The translations under genes and the position numbers were made by a program. This document shows, in pieces, positions 9,551 through 18,387 of a stretch of DNA of 64,000 nt (its first letter is position 1; every line of letters starts with the position of its first letter). The notes below the pieces were generated by a model. It was not told where the DNA came from. It saw only the letters and a program-made list of their open reading frames with translations, and ran no database searches. Source of the stretch: G965237725 sp965237725 (GTDB lineage: Bacteria > Pseudomonadota > Gammaproteobacteria > Arenicellales > Poriferihabitantaceae); contig OZ250151.1 in the NCBI GenBank assembly GCA_965237725.1, forward strand, positions 806,001 to 870,000, read 5' to 3'.

Positions 9551-11416
9551 ATGGCGTCCACCCCCAGAATAATTCATATCCTGGTGATCTGCCTGTTTCT
9601 GTGCGGTATATACTTGCACTTCTTCGCGTTTAAAGCACAACTCAATATCAATATCGAATCGATTAGCCATGATGAATCCATCATGCAGGTGTTCTGGGCA
9701 GATGATGATCGGGTTTATACAGAAAGAAATAGTACGACGTTTGGACTACTGAAGGAAATTACCGCATACTCGGTTTTTATTGGTGGCCTGGATAACATCA
9801 CCCGGATCAGGATAGATCCAATGAAGACCCCAGGGAAAGTTAAAATTCGGGATATATCCATAAACCAAAGCGGATATGAAACAATCCATAGCGGTGCGTG
9901 GAATAAATTCGAAAACCTTAAGGGTCTCAATCAGATACAAAACACTTTCATTCAGGGTCAATATTTAAAGGTTGACATTCAGGGTGACGACGGCCAATTA
10001 TTGCTTGAAATTTCTCCTACCAGCAAACCAGGTTTCCCGATAATTCATATATTTAATTTGATTTTGATTTCTGGATTAGTCCTGATAATTTTTCGAATTA
10101 TTGACCGGCTGGATTCTGATCTGAAATTTGTCCCATATTTATTGGTTATTCCGTTGGTGCTGACCATTGTAATGGCAGTGATTTCGAATTATGCAGTACA
10201 CCCCGATGAGCAAGTTCATTTTTCAGCGGTTAACTATTATAGTGAAAACACTTTACCTCCCGCCATCGACGACCCCGCCATAGCGGATACATTTAGCGTA
10301 TACGGGAAATCCCGACTAAGCAGTTATGAGCTTTATTATCAGGTCGCAGGCTATTTCACCCGTTTACTCAAACCCCTGCGGCTGCCCGAACTTACCGATG
10401 CCCGACTGTTTAATAATCTACTTTTCTTCATATTAATAGTCTATTCATTTCGAAATCGTGAGTTTCGATTCTTTACCCTACCAATATTAATCACCGCCCA
10501 GGCCTGGTATCTATTTAGTTATACAAATTCAGACGCTTTTGCCCTTTTCATGGTGATATTCATGGCTTACCAGGCATCGGTGAAGACAAGTTATCTGAAC
10601 CGATTCTTGATCGACGAAAAGCCTTCCAACGCGACTATCAAATATATTTTATTGGGGGTATTTCTGGGCGCGTTGCTTTTACTGAAAACAAACTACCTTT
10701 TGTTTCTGATGTTTCTGTCGCTGTATCTTATCTGGAAAATCTTTAACAATGATTTTAACAACTTGAAAAGGTTGGTTTCCCGGCTTGGGATCATTGTGCT
10801 GATTGCGCTGGCTCTTCCTGGGCTACGCTATTCTCTGGATGTCCGGGAAAATGGATTCGAGACCTTTGAAAAATTCGAGCAAATGACCGAAGTAAAAGCA
10901 ACCTATCCGTATAAGCCAAGCACACCCTATTCTAAAAAATATGCAAATCTTTATTTGAAAGACAGGGGCATAACTCTGGATCAACTCATACAAAATAAAC
11001 GATGGGGATCAAACACTCTGATCACCAGCTTCGGCTCTTTTGGCTTCACCCAGTTCAATCCTTCACAAACCCAGTACAATTTTATCAAACTGGTTAGTAC
11101 GTTGTTGTTTCTGACAATTCTGATTTCTGTGCTAATCAACGCACCGCGACATTTTCATGTATTGCTGGGTATCACTCTGTTTTCAGCGGTTACGGTGGTG
11201 GGTGTATCTTTATGGGCATCGTGGACCATCAACTATCAACCCCAGGGCAGATACCTGGCACCCATACTGGCCATGGTCGGGGTATTGTACTACCACATCC
11301 ATCCATTCCTGTTTAAACGAATATTTTATTCCCTTATTGCTTTACTGTTTCTATCCTCGCTCCATACTTATATTTTTGTCGGCCTACGCTATTTGGATAA
11401 AGTATCCTTTGCTTAA
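9551..11416 (+). CDS. DUF2142-like polytopic membrane protein (GT-C fold candidate)
   Basis: The 621-residue protein has an N-terminal anchor, a soluble stretch of ~120 residues that is probably periplasmic, and then about ten hydrophobic segments. HPDEQVHF (near residue 217) matches the conserved PDE-x-x-HF motif after the first long loop of DUF2142 proteins, which resemble lipid-linked-sugar glycosyltransferases. Likely role: sugar transfer in surface polysaccharide synthesis, by inference only. It is preceded by a 224-bp spacer in which I see no clear terminator or promoter, and it converges on the ferric-reductase operon. Confidence 0.6.
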   Translation: MASTPRIIHILVICLFLCGIYLHFFAFKAQLNINIESISHDESIMQVFWADDDRVYTERNSTTFGLLKEITAYSVFIGGLDNITRIRIDPMKTPGKVKIRDISINQSGYETIHSGAWNKFENLKGLNQIQNTFIQGQYLKVDIQGDDGQLLLEISPTSKPGFPIIHIFNLILISGLVLIIFRIIDRLDSDLKFVPYLLVIPLVLTIVMAVISNYAVHPDEQVHFSAVNYYSENTLPPAIDDPAIADTFSVYGKSRLSSYELYYQVAGYFTRLLKPLRLPELTDARLFNNLLFFILIVYSFRNREFRFFTLPILITAQAWYLFSYTNSDAFALFMVIFMAYQASVKTSYLNRFLIDEKPSNATIKYILLGVFLGALLLLKTNYLLFLMFLSLYLIWKIFNNDFNNLKRLVSRLGIIVLIALALPGLRYSLDVRENGFETFEKFEQMTEVKATYPYKPSTPYSKKYANLYLKDRGITLDQLIQNKRWGSNTLITSFGSFGFTQFNPSQTQYNFIKLVSTLLFLTILISVLINAPRHFHVLLGITLFSAVTVVGVSLWASWTINYQPQGRYLAPILAMVGVLYYHIHPFLFKRIFYSLIALLFLSSLHTYIFVGLRYLDKVSFA

Positions 11417-11434
11417 GTTTAAGTATGCATAATA

Positions 11435-12211
11435 TTAACCACGCATTCCGTTCTCGGCCATTTTAATGTACAGCAAATCACCCTGCTGCATTAACTCGCC
11501 AGAAACTTCCACTTTATCAGCTGCTTTTGACGAAAGTACTTTCGCGGCGTTAGATCCATCAGGCTGAGTCAGCAAGTAACCATACTTTAAGTCATCGTCA
11601 CCCCTAACCAGCAACATCGATGGTATGCCACCAATTAAGCAAACTTCCGCGCAAGCCTTGTGGACGGAACCTTCCCCAGGTTTCATCACCCCCAGAAAAC
11701 ATTTGGAATCAATAATTTCACCTGCTAAAGATACCGGTCCAAGGGCTTCTGGGTCTACCCTGGCTTTTAGTTGATCAATTAAGTCACTGGAGATGGAATC
11801 TGAATTTGCGACTACATTATCTGGTGAATTCAACTCGAGCATAGTCCAGCCACCTCTACGAATGGGAAAACCCGTTACCGAAACGTATTGGTTGTGAAAG
11901 GGTTTTGAAAAAGCTTCAGCAGAAAGTTTCCCCTGATTCACCAGCAAAATTGATTCGATTTTAGTTTCATCCTGGAGATCAATACGATGTAAAACCGGAT
12001 AGGGATCGACTCTAAGCAATCCGCTTATGGTTTCAGTTTCGCTGGTGTGCCATTCACCAGGGCCCGAACTTTTTTGCAATCCGGCCAGGGTATAGCCTGC
12101 AAATACCGAAAATAAGCCCATAACAATAACCACAGGAACATAAAACTTTTTCAACGCTACAGGCATGTCCAGGTAGCCTACAAAAAATGGTTGTTTATCC
12201 GATTTGTTCAC
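11435..12211 (-). CDS. Membrane-anchored protein with HxxCxxxCxxGGIP cysteine motif
   Basis: The 258-residue protein has one N-terminal membrane segment (~25-45) and a periplasmic part. Residues 161-200 carry GEIIDSKC171, H184, C187 and C191 followed by GGIP. The same spacing occurs in the exported protein at 45036-45506, so the two are paralogues. The cysteine/histidine set could bind a metal or heme, or form a disulfide; I know no characterised member. It lies 9 bp behind the ferric-reductase/Rieske gene and is the last gene of that operon, which suggests a part in the same electron-transfer chain. Confidence 0.6.
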   Translation of the reverse strand: MNKSDKQPFFVGYLDMPVALKKFYVPVVIVMGLFSVFAGYTLAGLQKSSGPGEWHTSETETISGLLRVDPYPVLHRIDLQDETKIESILLVNQGKLSAEAFSKPFHNQYVSVTGFPIRRGGWTMLELNSPDNVVANSDSISSDLIDQLKARVDPEALGPVSLAGEIIDSKCFLGVMKPGEGSVHKACAEVCLIGGIPSMLLVRGDDDLKYGYLLTQPDGSNAAKVLSSKAADKVEVSGELMQQGDLLYIKMAENGMRG

Positions 12212-12220
12212 TTAACAATC

Positions 12221-13261
12221 TCAATTAGTTATGCTGATTATGGGCCTGGCCGAACCCTTGGGTAGCGCGACGGGGTCGAGCATCACCCTACTCCCTTCCA
12301 GTTTCAAATTATAAGTTTCAATTTTTTCGGTAAATGGCGGAGGCGAACAACCATCTTCGGGGCGATATTGAAAACCATGCCAGGGGCAGGTTATGCATCC
12401 GTCAACAATTCTCCCCTCACCTAGGGGCCCATTCTGATGCTGACAAACATTGGAAACCGCACAAAGTTTATTTTCATCGAATCGAAAAACCGCCACTCGT
12501 TCATCATTGCCAACGGTTACGGTAATGGCTCGATCGTTTTCAATTTCCTGCCAGTTTCCAACGTCAACCCAACCTGACCCGTCAACGGATTTATCAACCT
12601 TGCTATAAAACAAGGCACTATATACATGCAACCCGCCGACCAGAATGACGCTACCGAACACTAGAACAGGCAGCATCCCTGTGTAGTCCTCCTGCATGGC
12701 ACCAAATCCAATGTGTATAACCAATAGGACATAACCTGGATAAACCAATACGTGCAGAGTTTTCCACAAAGGCCCTAGCACCGCATTCCAGTAGTCATGA
12801 CTGGTTGCAGCCATTATGAAAAAGATCAGTAATGCGATTAGGCCGAAAAGCTGAAACGGGAAATCACCGAAACTTTCATAGTCACCACCCGAAGTCACAA
12901 CGGAAACAAGTGGATTGATATCACCAAAACTGTGGTACCAGAAAATTGCCAGGGCGCTGTGAATTAAAGCTATCAGGAAAAATGACACACCGAAGTGTCT
13001 ACGGTTATACAACAGCGGCAAGAATCTTTTATCAATTCTTGCCAGGGGCCCAATGCATAAAATCAACGTCAGCAACAAAAATCCGCAGGTCGAAAACGCG
13101 CGTATTAAAACAATAAGTGTAGAAATAGCGTCTTCTCCCTGAAATTGCATATTTGTTACAGCGATAAACAATCCGATGTAAAGAATAATACCCACCCACA
13201 AACACAGATCGTAGATCTTTTTTCGCTTGTTCCAGTTAACCAGGACGAATTCGTGGCTCAT
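12221..13261 (-). CDS. Ferric-reductase-like heme b membrane domain fused to Rieske [2Fe-2S] domain
   Basis: The 346-residue protein has about six transmembrane segments (residues ~20-215). H89, H101, H170 and H183 are placed like the paired heme b ligands of ferric reductase/MsrQ-type domains. The C-terminal ~110 residues are a Rieske domain with C273-x-H275 and C292-PW-H295. The architecture implies electron transfer between a soluble donor or acceptor, the Rieske cluster and membrane hemes. It is preceded by two tiny membrane-protein genes and followed by the cysteine-motif gene. Direction of electron flow and partner are unknown. Confidence 0.85.
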   Translation of the reverse strand: MSHEFVLVNWNKRKKIYDLCLWVGIILYIGLFIAVTNMQFQGEDAISTLIVLIRAFSTCGFLLLTLILCIGPLARIDKRFLPLLYNRRHFGVSFFLIALIHSALAIFWYHSFGDINPLVSVVTSGGDYESFGDFPFQLFGLIALLIFFIMAATSHDYWNAVLGPLWKTLHVLVYPGYVLLVIHIGFGAMQEDYTGMLPVLVFGSVILVGGLHVYSALFYSKVDKSVDGSGWVDVGNWQEIENDRAITVTVGNDERVAVFRFDENKLCAVSNVCQHQNGPLGEGRIVDGCITCPWHGFQYRPEDGCSPPPFTEKIETYNLKLEGSRVMLDPVALPKGSARPIISITN

Positions 13262-13290
13262 AATAATTTAAGGCAAAATAATTTAAGGCA
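13262..13290. repeat. Two-copy 15-bp tandem repeat before the ferric-reductase-like gene
   Basis: AATAATTTAAGGCA occurs at 13262-13275 and again at 13277-13290. It covers the stop codon of the 49-residue gene and the leader of the ferric-reductase-like gene, so one copy looks like a recent duplication that lengthened the leader. Confidence 0.8.
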
Positions 13291-13432
13291 GAATGGCAAT
13301 TTCGGACTTTGGCGGAACCGTAGAGGTTGTCACGGAATTTTGTTCAGGAATATTCCAGTACAAAAATAATACGAGAGCTGGCGTGAGCAACAACCAGAAT
13401 ACTTTGTGAAATCTTCTATGGCCTTTTTTCAT
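13283..13432 (-). CDS. 49-residue single-span membrane protein in the ferric-reductase operon
   Basis: This short gene encodes a basic N-terminus (MKKGHRRFHK), one hydrophobic segment (VFWLLLTPALVLFLYW) and a short hydrophilic tail ending in EIAILP. Its ATG overlaps the stop of the upstream 66-residue gene as ATGA, a typical sign of translational coupling, and it ends 21 bp before the ferric-reductase/Rieske start. The layout suggests a small subunit or assembly factor of the heme-Rieske protein. The reading frame and overlap are seen directly; the function is inferred. Confidence 0.7.
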   Translation of the reverse strand: MKKGHRRFHKVFWLLLTPALVLFLYWNIPEQNSVTTSTVPPKSEIAILP

Positions 13433-13629
13433 TTTGAACGCTGACTGTTTATCCACTTACAAAGTAATAAAGGCCAGATTGCCACAGCCGCAGGAAACCA
13501 AAGTATTCGCACCCGAAGTTTAGTACCGACTGCATCAGCATGGATTGATTTGTATCCGATAAAAAAGAACGCAATTGCGAAAATCAGACCGGCCAAGCTG
13601 TAATATCCAAGGGTAGAGATGAACAACAT
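13429..13629 (-). CDS. 66-residue membrane protein, first gene of the ferric-reductase operon
   Basis: The product has two hydrophobic segments (residues ~6-24 and ~44-58) joined by a loop with basic residues. I do not recognise a family. The stop overlaps the start of the 49-residue gene by the ATGA arrangement, which ties it to the ferric-reductase/Rieske operon. The likely promoter lies in the 183 bp that separate it from the divergent methyltransferase-family gene. Confidence 0.65.
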   Translation of the reverse strand: MLFISTLGYYSLAGLIFAIAFFFIGYKSIHADAVGTKLRVRILWFPAAVAIWPLLLCKWINSQRSK

Positions 13630-13812
13630 AGTTAATAAGTGAATTTTACTCTGTTTGTATATTTAGTGAATTGCACGCAACTCTTTAAGAACGATAATCT
13701 TTTATATAGTTCCAGAAGCCATTAAATAAATCAACACTAATTAATTCAGGCACATTAGATCAAAAAATTTATTCTATAATAATGGCAATACCACAATGCT
13801 CAAGGAGCGAAA

Positions 13813-14739
13813 ATGGATCTGACAAGTTTACTTAAAAGTGAATCTTTAATCCTGGGAGAGGGTTCGATATATGAACTACTCAGGCGACATCCAGAAGTTG
13901 AGTTCGATGCAGAAATCGCCCATGGTGGCTTAATCTATAATTCATTTTTTTCTGAAGTTCTCGAGAAAATTGTGCGGGAATATTTTGATATTGCCATAGC
14001 GCATCAATATCCGATGGTGATATCTGCCGCTACATGGCGATGTAATCGGGAACGACTGGAAAATTCTGGTTTTCCCGAAAAATCAGTAAATCAGGACAAT
14101 ATTGCGTTTCTTAGACGAATTAAAGAATCATACAGTCCGCAATCTCAACCCATTCTGATTGGCGGTACCATTGGACCCAAAGGTGATGCATACAAACCAG
14201 AAGAAGCACCCGACCAAAAAGAAGCTGAAGAATTTCACTTCTATCAGGTTGACGCTTTAGCCTCCGCAAGACCCGATTTTATTCAAGCAGCTACACTGCC
14301 TGCATTGGGCGAAGCAATGGGCATGGCGAAGGTCATGGCTCAAACAGGCTTACCTTATATCATTAGTTTTGTTGTCACAAAAGACGGCACGCTTCTCGAT
14401 GGAACACTACTCGCTGAAGCCATCCACGCTATTGATGACAACAGTTCTGAAGCCACTGCCCGGTTTGCGGTAAATTGTGTGCACCCGAGTGTTTTACATA
14501 GTGCGCTGGATAAAAACCCATCAATCCAGAATCGAATTATCGGCTTTCATGGCAATACCTCCCCTAGAAGCGTCGATGAATTGGTCGATCTTGAAGAACT
14601 TGAGACAGAAGATCCTGATTCATTCGCGGCTGCAATCTCGAATCTTGTGACCAATTATCCCATTCCGATCATCGGTGGATGTTGTGGCACCAATCCAGCT
14701 CACATTGCTTCAATTGCCAGGGCCCTTCATAAAAAATAG
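13813..14739 (+). CDS. Homocysteine S-methyltransferase-family protein
   Basis: The 308-residue protein has the zinc-cysteine arrangement of the homocysteine/betaine methyltransferase family: C222 in NCVHPS and C290-C291 in GGCCGTNPAHI, plus IGGTIGPKGD near residue 117. Such enzymes move a methyl group from S-methylmethionine or betaine to homocysteine, or act on related thiols. An AAGGAG ribosome binding site lies 7 bases before the ATG, and a TATAAT box at 13775-13780 is a plausible -10 element. The substrate cannot be told from the sequence. Confidence 0.8.
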   Translation: MDLTSLLKSESLILGEGSIYELLRRHPEVEFDAEIAHGGLIYNSFFSEVLEKIVREYFDIAIAHQYPMVISAATWRCNRERLENSGFPEKSVNQDNIAFLRRIKESYSPQSQPILIGGTIGPKGDAYKPEEAPDQKEAEEFHFYQVDALASARPDFIQAATLPALGEAMGMAKVMAQTGLPYIISFVVTKDGTLLDGTLLAEAIHAIDDNSSEATARFAVNCVHPSVLHSALDKNPSIQNRIIGFHGNTSPRSVDELVDLEELETEDPDSFAAAISNLVTNYPIPIIGGCCGTNPAHIASIARALHKK

Positions 14740-14852
14740 GGTGCATAATCGCCGCTCCTGCGCGTGACCACCAGAGCCCCCCAGATACCCAGTCAAGCTG
14801 GGCACAAGCTCTGATCAGGAGGAGAGTGGACCCGTATGCTATCCTCCCACTC

Positions 14853-14978
14853 CGTCATTCCGGAAGGTCGGAGACCTATCCGGAATCCATGTATGACATT
14901 GCAGAAAGTCAGATTTTGCCGGGAATTCAGTACGAAGCATGGATCCCGGATAATCGCTGCGCGATTTCCGGGATGACG
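14853..14978. repeat. Palindromic repeat element (CGTCATTCCGG...CCGGGATGACG), copy 1
   Basis: The ends CGTCATTCCGG and CCGGGATGACG are inverted copies (10 of 11 match). Inside are two further hairpins, around AAGGTCGGAGACCT and around CCGGATAATCGCTGCGCG. This is the style of short non-coding repeats scattered between genes in many proteobacteria. A further CCGGGATGACG half-end stands at 15001-15011. Confidence 0.7.
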
Positions 14979-15123
14979 ACTGGGATACGCTTTCAGCGTT
15001 CCGGGATGACGTCTGTTTTAAAACCCGCGGCTACGACCGCCAAAGCCTGCCCCTGATACCCAGTCAAGCTGGGCACAAGCTCTGATCAGGAGGGGAGTGG
15101 ACCCGTATGCTATCCTCCCACTC

Positions 15124-15249
15124 CGTCATTCCGGAAGGTCGGAGACCTATCCGGAATCCATGTATGACATTGCAGAAAGTCAGATTTTGCCGGGAATTCA
15201 GTACGAAGCATGGATCCCGGATAATCGCTGCGCGATTTCCGGGATGACG
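15124..15249. repeat. Palindromic repeat element, copy 2
   Basis: This is the same element as at 14853-14978, shifted by exactly 271 bp as part of the tandem duplication. Confidence 0.7.
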
Positions 15250-15379
15250 ACTGGGATACGCTTTCAGTGTTCCGGGATGACGTCTGTTTTGAAACCCGCG
15301 GCTACGACCGCCAGAGCCTGCCCCTGACTCCGATCAGGGGGAAGGCGGAAGTGCCGATTTTGCAGGAGCAAAAATCGGT

Positions 15380-15501
15380 CATGCCATCCATGGCAATCGC
15401 CGCTCCTGCGCATCCCTGCGCCCGCGGCATACATGCCATCCATGGCAATCGCCGCTCCTGCGCATCCCTGCGCCCGCGGCATACATGCCATCCATGGCAA
15501 T
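15380..15501. repeat. 52-bp tandem repeat, two full copies and a partial third
   Basis: CATGCCATCCATGGCAAT starts at 15380, 15432 and 15484; the first two full 52-bp units look identical. Part of the unit (AATCGCCGCTCCTGCGC) also stands at about 14746, before the 271-bp duplication, so this short sequence brackets the whole repeat block. Confidence 0.85.
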
Positions 15502-15528
15502 AAAAAGGGGCGGAATTAATTCCGCCCC
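15501..15528 (-). terminator. Intrinsic terminator of the ABC importer operon
   Basis: GGGGCGGAATT/AATTCCGCCCC at 15507-15528 is a perfect 22-bp palindrome. On the minus strand it is followed by a run of five T, and it stands 37 bp after the permease stop codon. Confidence 0.8.
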
Positions 15529-15564
15529 AGGGTTTATCTGAAAGATATTTTAAAAATAACCTTT

Positions 15565-17454
15565 TTAACCTTTACCGCGCCAGGGGATTGATCGCTTAAT
15601 CACGTATCGCATCATCAAGTCGAACATCAATCCCAATAACCCGAGGATGATAATAGTGGTCCAGATTATTTCGTAATCAGACTGCTTGCGTGCGACGTTC
15701 TCGACGAATCCGATGCCTGTGGTACCCGCTAACATTTCTGCCGCCACCAGGGTCCCCCAACATACACCAATGGCAATTCGAATTCCGGTTAAAATTTCTG
15801 GCAACGAATTTGGCAATATAACTCTGCGTAAAATTTGTCTGTTTGTTGCACCCAGGGAATGGGCTGCATGTATTTTGGACAATTGGGTACCCGTCGCCCC
15901 AGTCCTTGCAGAAATAACCATAATCGCAAATGCCACCATAAACAACAGGAAGATCTTTCCGTCGTCCTGAATACCAAAAATGGTAAGCACCAGTGGCGCC
16001 CAGGCCAAAGGTGGAATGGGCCGGTACAATTCAATGAGTGGATCGAAAAAACCTTTGGCAAATCTTGACAACCCCATGAACAACCCGAGAGGAACACCCA
16101 ACACGATACCTACAAATAGTCCCGATAACACGCGCAAAATTGAATCCCAGATATGGCCCATGGGGACGGGAATTGCAAATGAGTTGTAATTGCCGGTAAC
16201 CAGGTTATAAACACTGCCTTTGAAGTTGCTTGAAATCTGACCATCATCTCCGTGTCGCGGATATTCACCTGGTACTAAATCTGCAATCCAGTCAGGCAGA
16301 AGAAATGCAATCATTTCTCCAACGGGTTTCATTTTGTACCACAACAGCGGAATACCTTTATAACCAATATCTGGATCAGCCAGGCGGGCAAAGGTTCGTA
16401 TCGTATCGGATGGTTTTGGTAACCAACGGCCTGAACCCTGTTCAGAACAAGCATTGTTTCCCGCGAGAATTTCTCCACCAGGCATTGCAAATGCGTTTAT
16501 GTAACGTAAGCTACCCTGGGCTTGCGTTCGATTGTCGTCAAGATGAATTAGTGCGTCTTCGACCACCTGGGTAATTGCAGGTGGGAATATTCGGCCATCG
16601 TCGATACGCTTGTATATCTTGCCAATTTGTTTCACCAAATCTTCCCGAGCCGCCACCGCATTTTCATCACCACTACTATCCATAGAAAACGCGTTATAGC
16701 GAGATTCTAAAGCGGACAGCCTCTGGGAAATTTCAGCGCCATCATTTTTTATATCTCCAAAATCTTTCGAAATCTGATCCATCACAATACTGGCTGCGTC
16801 GAATCGTCGACCACGATCGGTCATAGGCAAAGGTGGTAGTTCAACGCTGGTTTCTCCCCAGGCAGGCTGGGCCATGGCCTCAGCATGAGCGGCTTCATCC
16901 ACTGGGCCAGGGTATCCATCTGCAATAATATCTTTTGCAAGTGAATCGATCCGAGTAGCAATATCCTCAAACCTTGCAGCCACTGAGCTGTCAATTAAGT
17001 TGGGATTCGCTTGGGCTGAAAGCGCGTTGCGCATATCCCCAATAATTTCCAAAAGCTCATTTCGGTCAGCATCATTGAAGTCAGTTTTTGCAAGCTGTTT
17101 CTCCAATAAATCGATCTGGGCGTAATCCCTTTGTAGTAATGCTGTTCCACTCAATAGACGTTGGTCGAGGGGAAACGAAGATCGAATTGGGTTGGCTGAA
17201 CGATTCAATTTTGCAACCTGACAAAGCTCATTACCCGCTTGAGGGAAATAAGCGCGACCTGCGTCCCAGGAAAAATAAAGCCAAACTACCAATATACTCG
17301 AGACCCCTGCGATCACCCAGTGCCAACCACCCAGGGCTTTGCTCGGATTACCAAATACCAGATCAGTTTTCTCTGTCTTGATAATTTTTCTGCCGTAAAC
17401 TATAGACCAAATAATGGCTCCAATTAATGCTATAAATAATAATCCGATAATCAT
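15565..17454 (-). CDS. ABC transporter permease (taurine/nitrate type) with large inserted domain
   Basis: The last ~200 residues are a typical TauC/SsuC permease, with the ATPase-contact EAA loop AAHSLGATNRQILRRVILP. The protein is 629 residues, about twice the usual 250-300. Two N-terminal membrane segments (~3-22, ~45-62) are followed by ~280 mostly hydrophilic, helix-rich residues before the LPKPSDT motif (~350), which matches the LPSPxxV start of normal permeases. The insert would lie in the periplasm and could contact the binding protein. It is the last gene of the importer operon and is followed by a terminator. Confidence 0.85.
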   Translation of the reverse strand: MIIGLLFIALIGAIIWSIVYGRKIIKTEKTDLVFGNPSKALGGWHWVIAGVSSILVVWLYFSWDAGRAYFPQAGNELCQVAKLNRSANPIRSSFPLDQRLLSGTALLQRDYAQIDLLEKQLAKTDFNDADRNELLEIIGDMRNALSAQANPNLIDSSVAARFEDIATRIDSLAKDIIADGYPGPVDEAAHAEAMAQPAWGETSVELPPLPMTDRGRRFDAASIVMDQISKDFGDIKNDGAEISQRLSALESRYNAFSMDSSGDENAVAAREDLVKQIGKIYKRIDDGRIFPPAITQVVEDALIHLDDNRTQAQGSLRYINAFAMPGGEILAGNNACSEQGSGRWLPKPSDTIRTFARLADPDIGYKGIPLLWYKMKPVGEMIAFLLPDWIADLVPGEYPRHGDDGQISSNFKGSVYNLVTGNYNSFAIPVPMGHIWDSILRVLSGLFVGIVLGVPLGLFMGLSRFAKGFFDPLIELYRPIPPLAWAPLVLTIFGIQDDGKIFLLFMVAFAIMVISARTGATGTQLSKIHAAHSLGATNRQILRRVILPNSLPEILTGIRIAIGVCWGTLVAAEMLAGTTGIGFVENVARKQSDYEIIWTTIIILGLLGLMFDLMMRYVIKRSIPWRGKG

Positions 17455-17508
17455 TATTGTTATCTCACTGTTTTGTTTGTGTTTTCAAAGTATTCCCAAA
17501 TGGGTTTT

Positions 17509-18312
17509 CTAGGCAGCTTCTGACTTACCCATGATCTCTTCTTCCATATCCCAGATCATGGTCAAGATTTCTTCACGGACCTTAATAAATTCTTTACCAT
17601 TTTTAATTTCCCTGGCATCTTCAACCAATCCGCGCTCTGCGAACTCAAGACGATATTCTTTGTGTAAGCGACCTGGACGCGGCGCCATTACAAACAAACG
17701 CTCGCCTAATAGCAATGCTTCTTCTACAGAGTGAGTAATAATCATGATGGTCTTACCCGTTTCCTTCCAAATTTTCAAAACCAATGCCTGCATTTTCTCT
17801 CGGGTTAATGCGTCCAGCGCACCCAATGGTTCGTCCATCAAAATTAATTCAGGATCGTTAATCAGGCATCGTGCCAATGCAACGCGTTGCTGCATACCCC
17901 CCGATAACTGATAAGTTGGGGTTTCACCAAATCCTTGCAATCCAACAATTTCCAACCATTCCTCGACTTTCCTGGCAGTTTCCACTGGATCAGCATTTTT
18001 CATACGCAAACCGAAATTCACATTCTCAGAAACGGTCAGCCATTCGAATAATGCACCCTGCTGAAACACCATTCCCCGATCTACGCCAGGACCATCGATT
18101 TCTTCTCCACCCAAGGTAAACTCTCCACCCGTTGGTCGCAAAAATCCTGCAACAATATTTAATAGCGTGGTTTTTCCACAACCCGATGGTCCAAGCACGG
18201 AAAGTAGTTCGCCTTTCTTTAAAGTAAAACTGACATCCTTTAGGGCGTGAACCCCTTCGCCTTCAGTCATTGCGAAAAACATATTTACATTATCTGCAAC
18301 CAGATCACTCAT
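17509..18312 (-). CDS. ABC transporter ATP-binding protein (taurine/nitrate type)
   Basis: The 267-residue ATPase shows Walker A GPSGCGKTT (41-49), Q-loop near 84, signature LSGGMQQR (136-143) and Walker B LILMDEP (157-162). It belongs to the TauB/SsuB/NrtD group that drives sulfonate, nitrate or related uptake. It lies between the binding-protein and permease genes on the same strand; a terminator-like hairpin separates it from the binding-protein gene. Confidence 0.9.
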   Translation of the reverse strand: MSDLVADNVNMFFAMTEGEGVHALKDVSFTLKKGELLSVLGPSGCGKTTLLNIVAGFLRPTGGEFTLGGEEIDGPGVDRGMVFQQGALFEWLTVSENVNFGLRMKNADPVETARKVEEWLEIVGLQGFGETPTYQLSGGMQQRVALARCLINDPELILMDEPLGALDALTREKMQALVLKIWKETGKTIMIITHSVEEALLLGERLFVMAPRPGRLHKEYRLEFAERGLVEDAREIKNGKEFIKVREEILTMIWDMEEEIMGKSEAA

Positions 18313-18387
18313 TTTTTTATCCTAGGGTAATAGTTGTTTGTTGCCCAATTCTAGACGAAATCGACTTTCATCCTGATAAACACTTCA

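Larger units (their letters stand above)
14784..15327. repeat. 271-bp direct tandem duplication
   Basis: Unit one begins at GATACCCAGTCAAGC (14784) and unit two at 15055. By eye they differ at only about four positions. Each unit contains one inverted-repeat element of the CGTCATTCCGG type. Open frames in this block come from the repeat and are not genes. The duplication looks recent and may vary in copy number. Confidence 0.9.

Noticed and set aside
14826..15327. Two identical-looking 76-codon open frames
   Set aside because: They are the same non-coding repeat unit read twice, with no ribosome binding site or codon pattern of a gene.
15380..15501. CRISPR-like array
   Set aside because: Whole 52-bp units repeat without unique spacers and no cas genes are present.
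15264..15503. Overlapping 78-codon frames on both strands with repeated MPWMACMP-like peptide
   Set aside because: Produced by the 52-bp tandem repeat.
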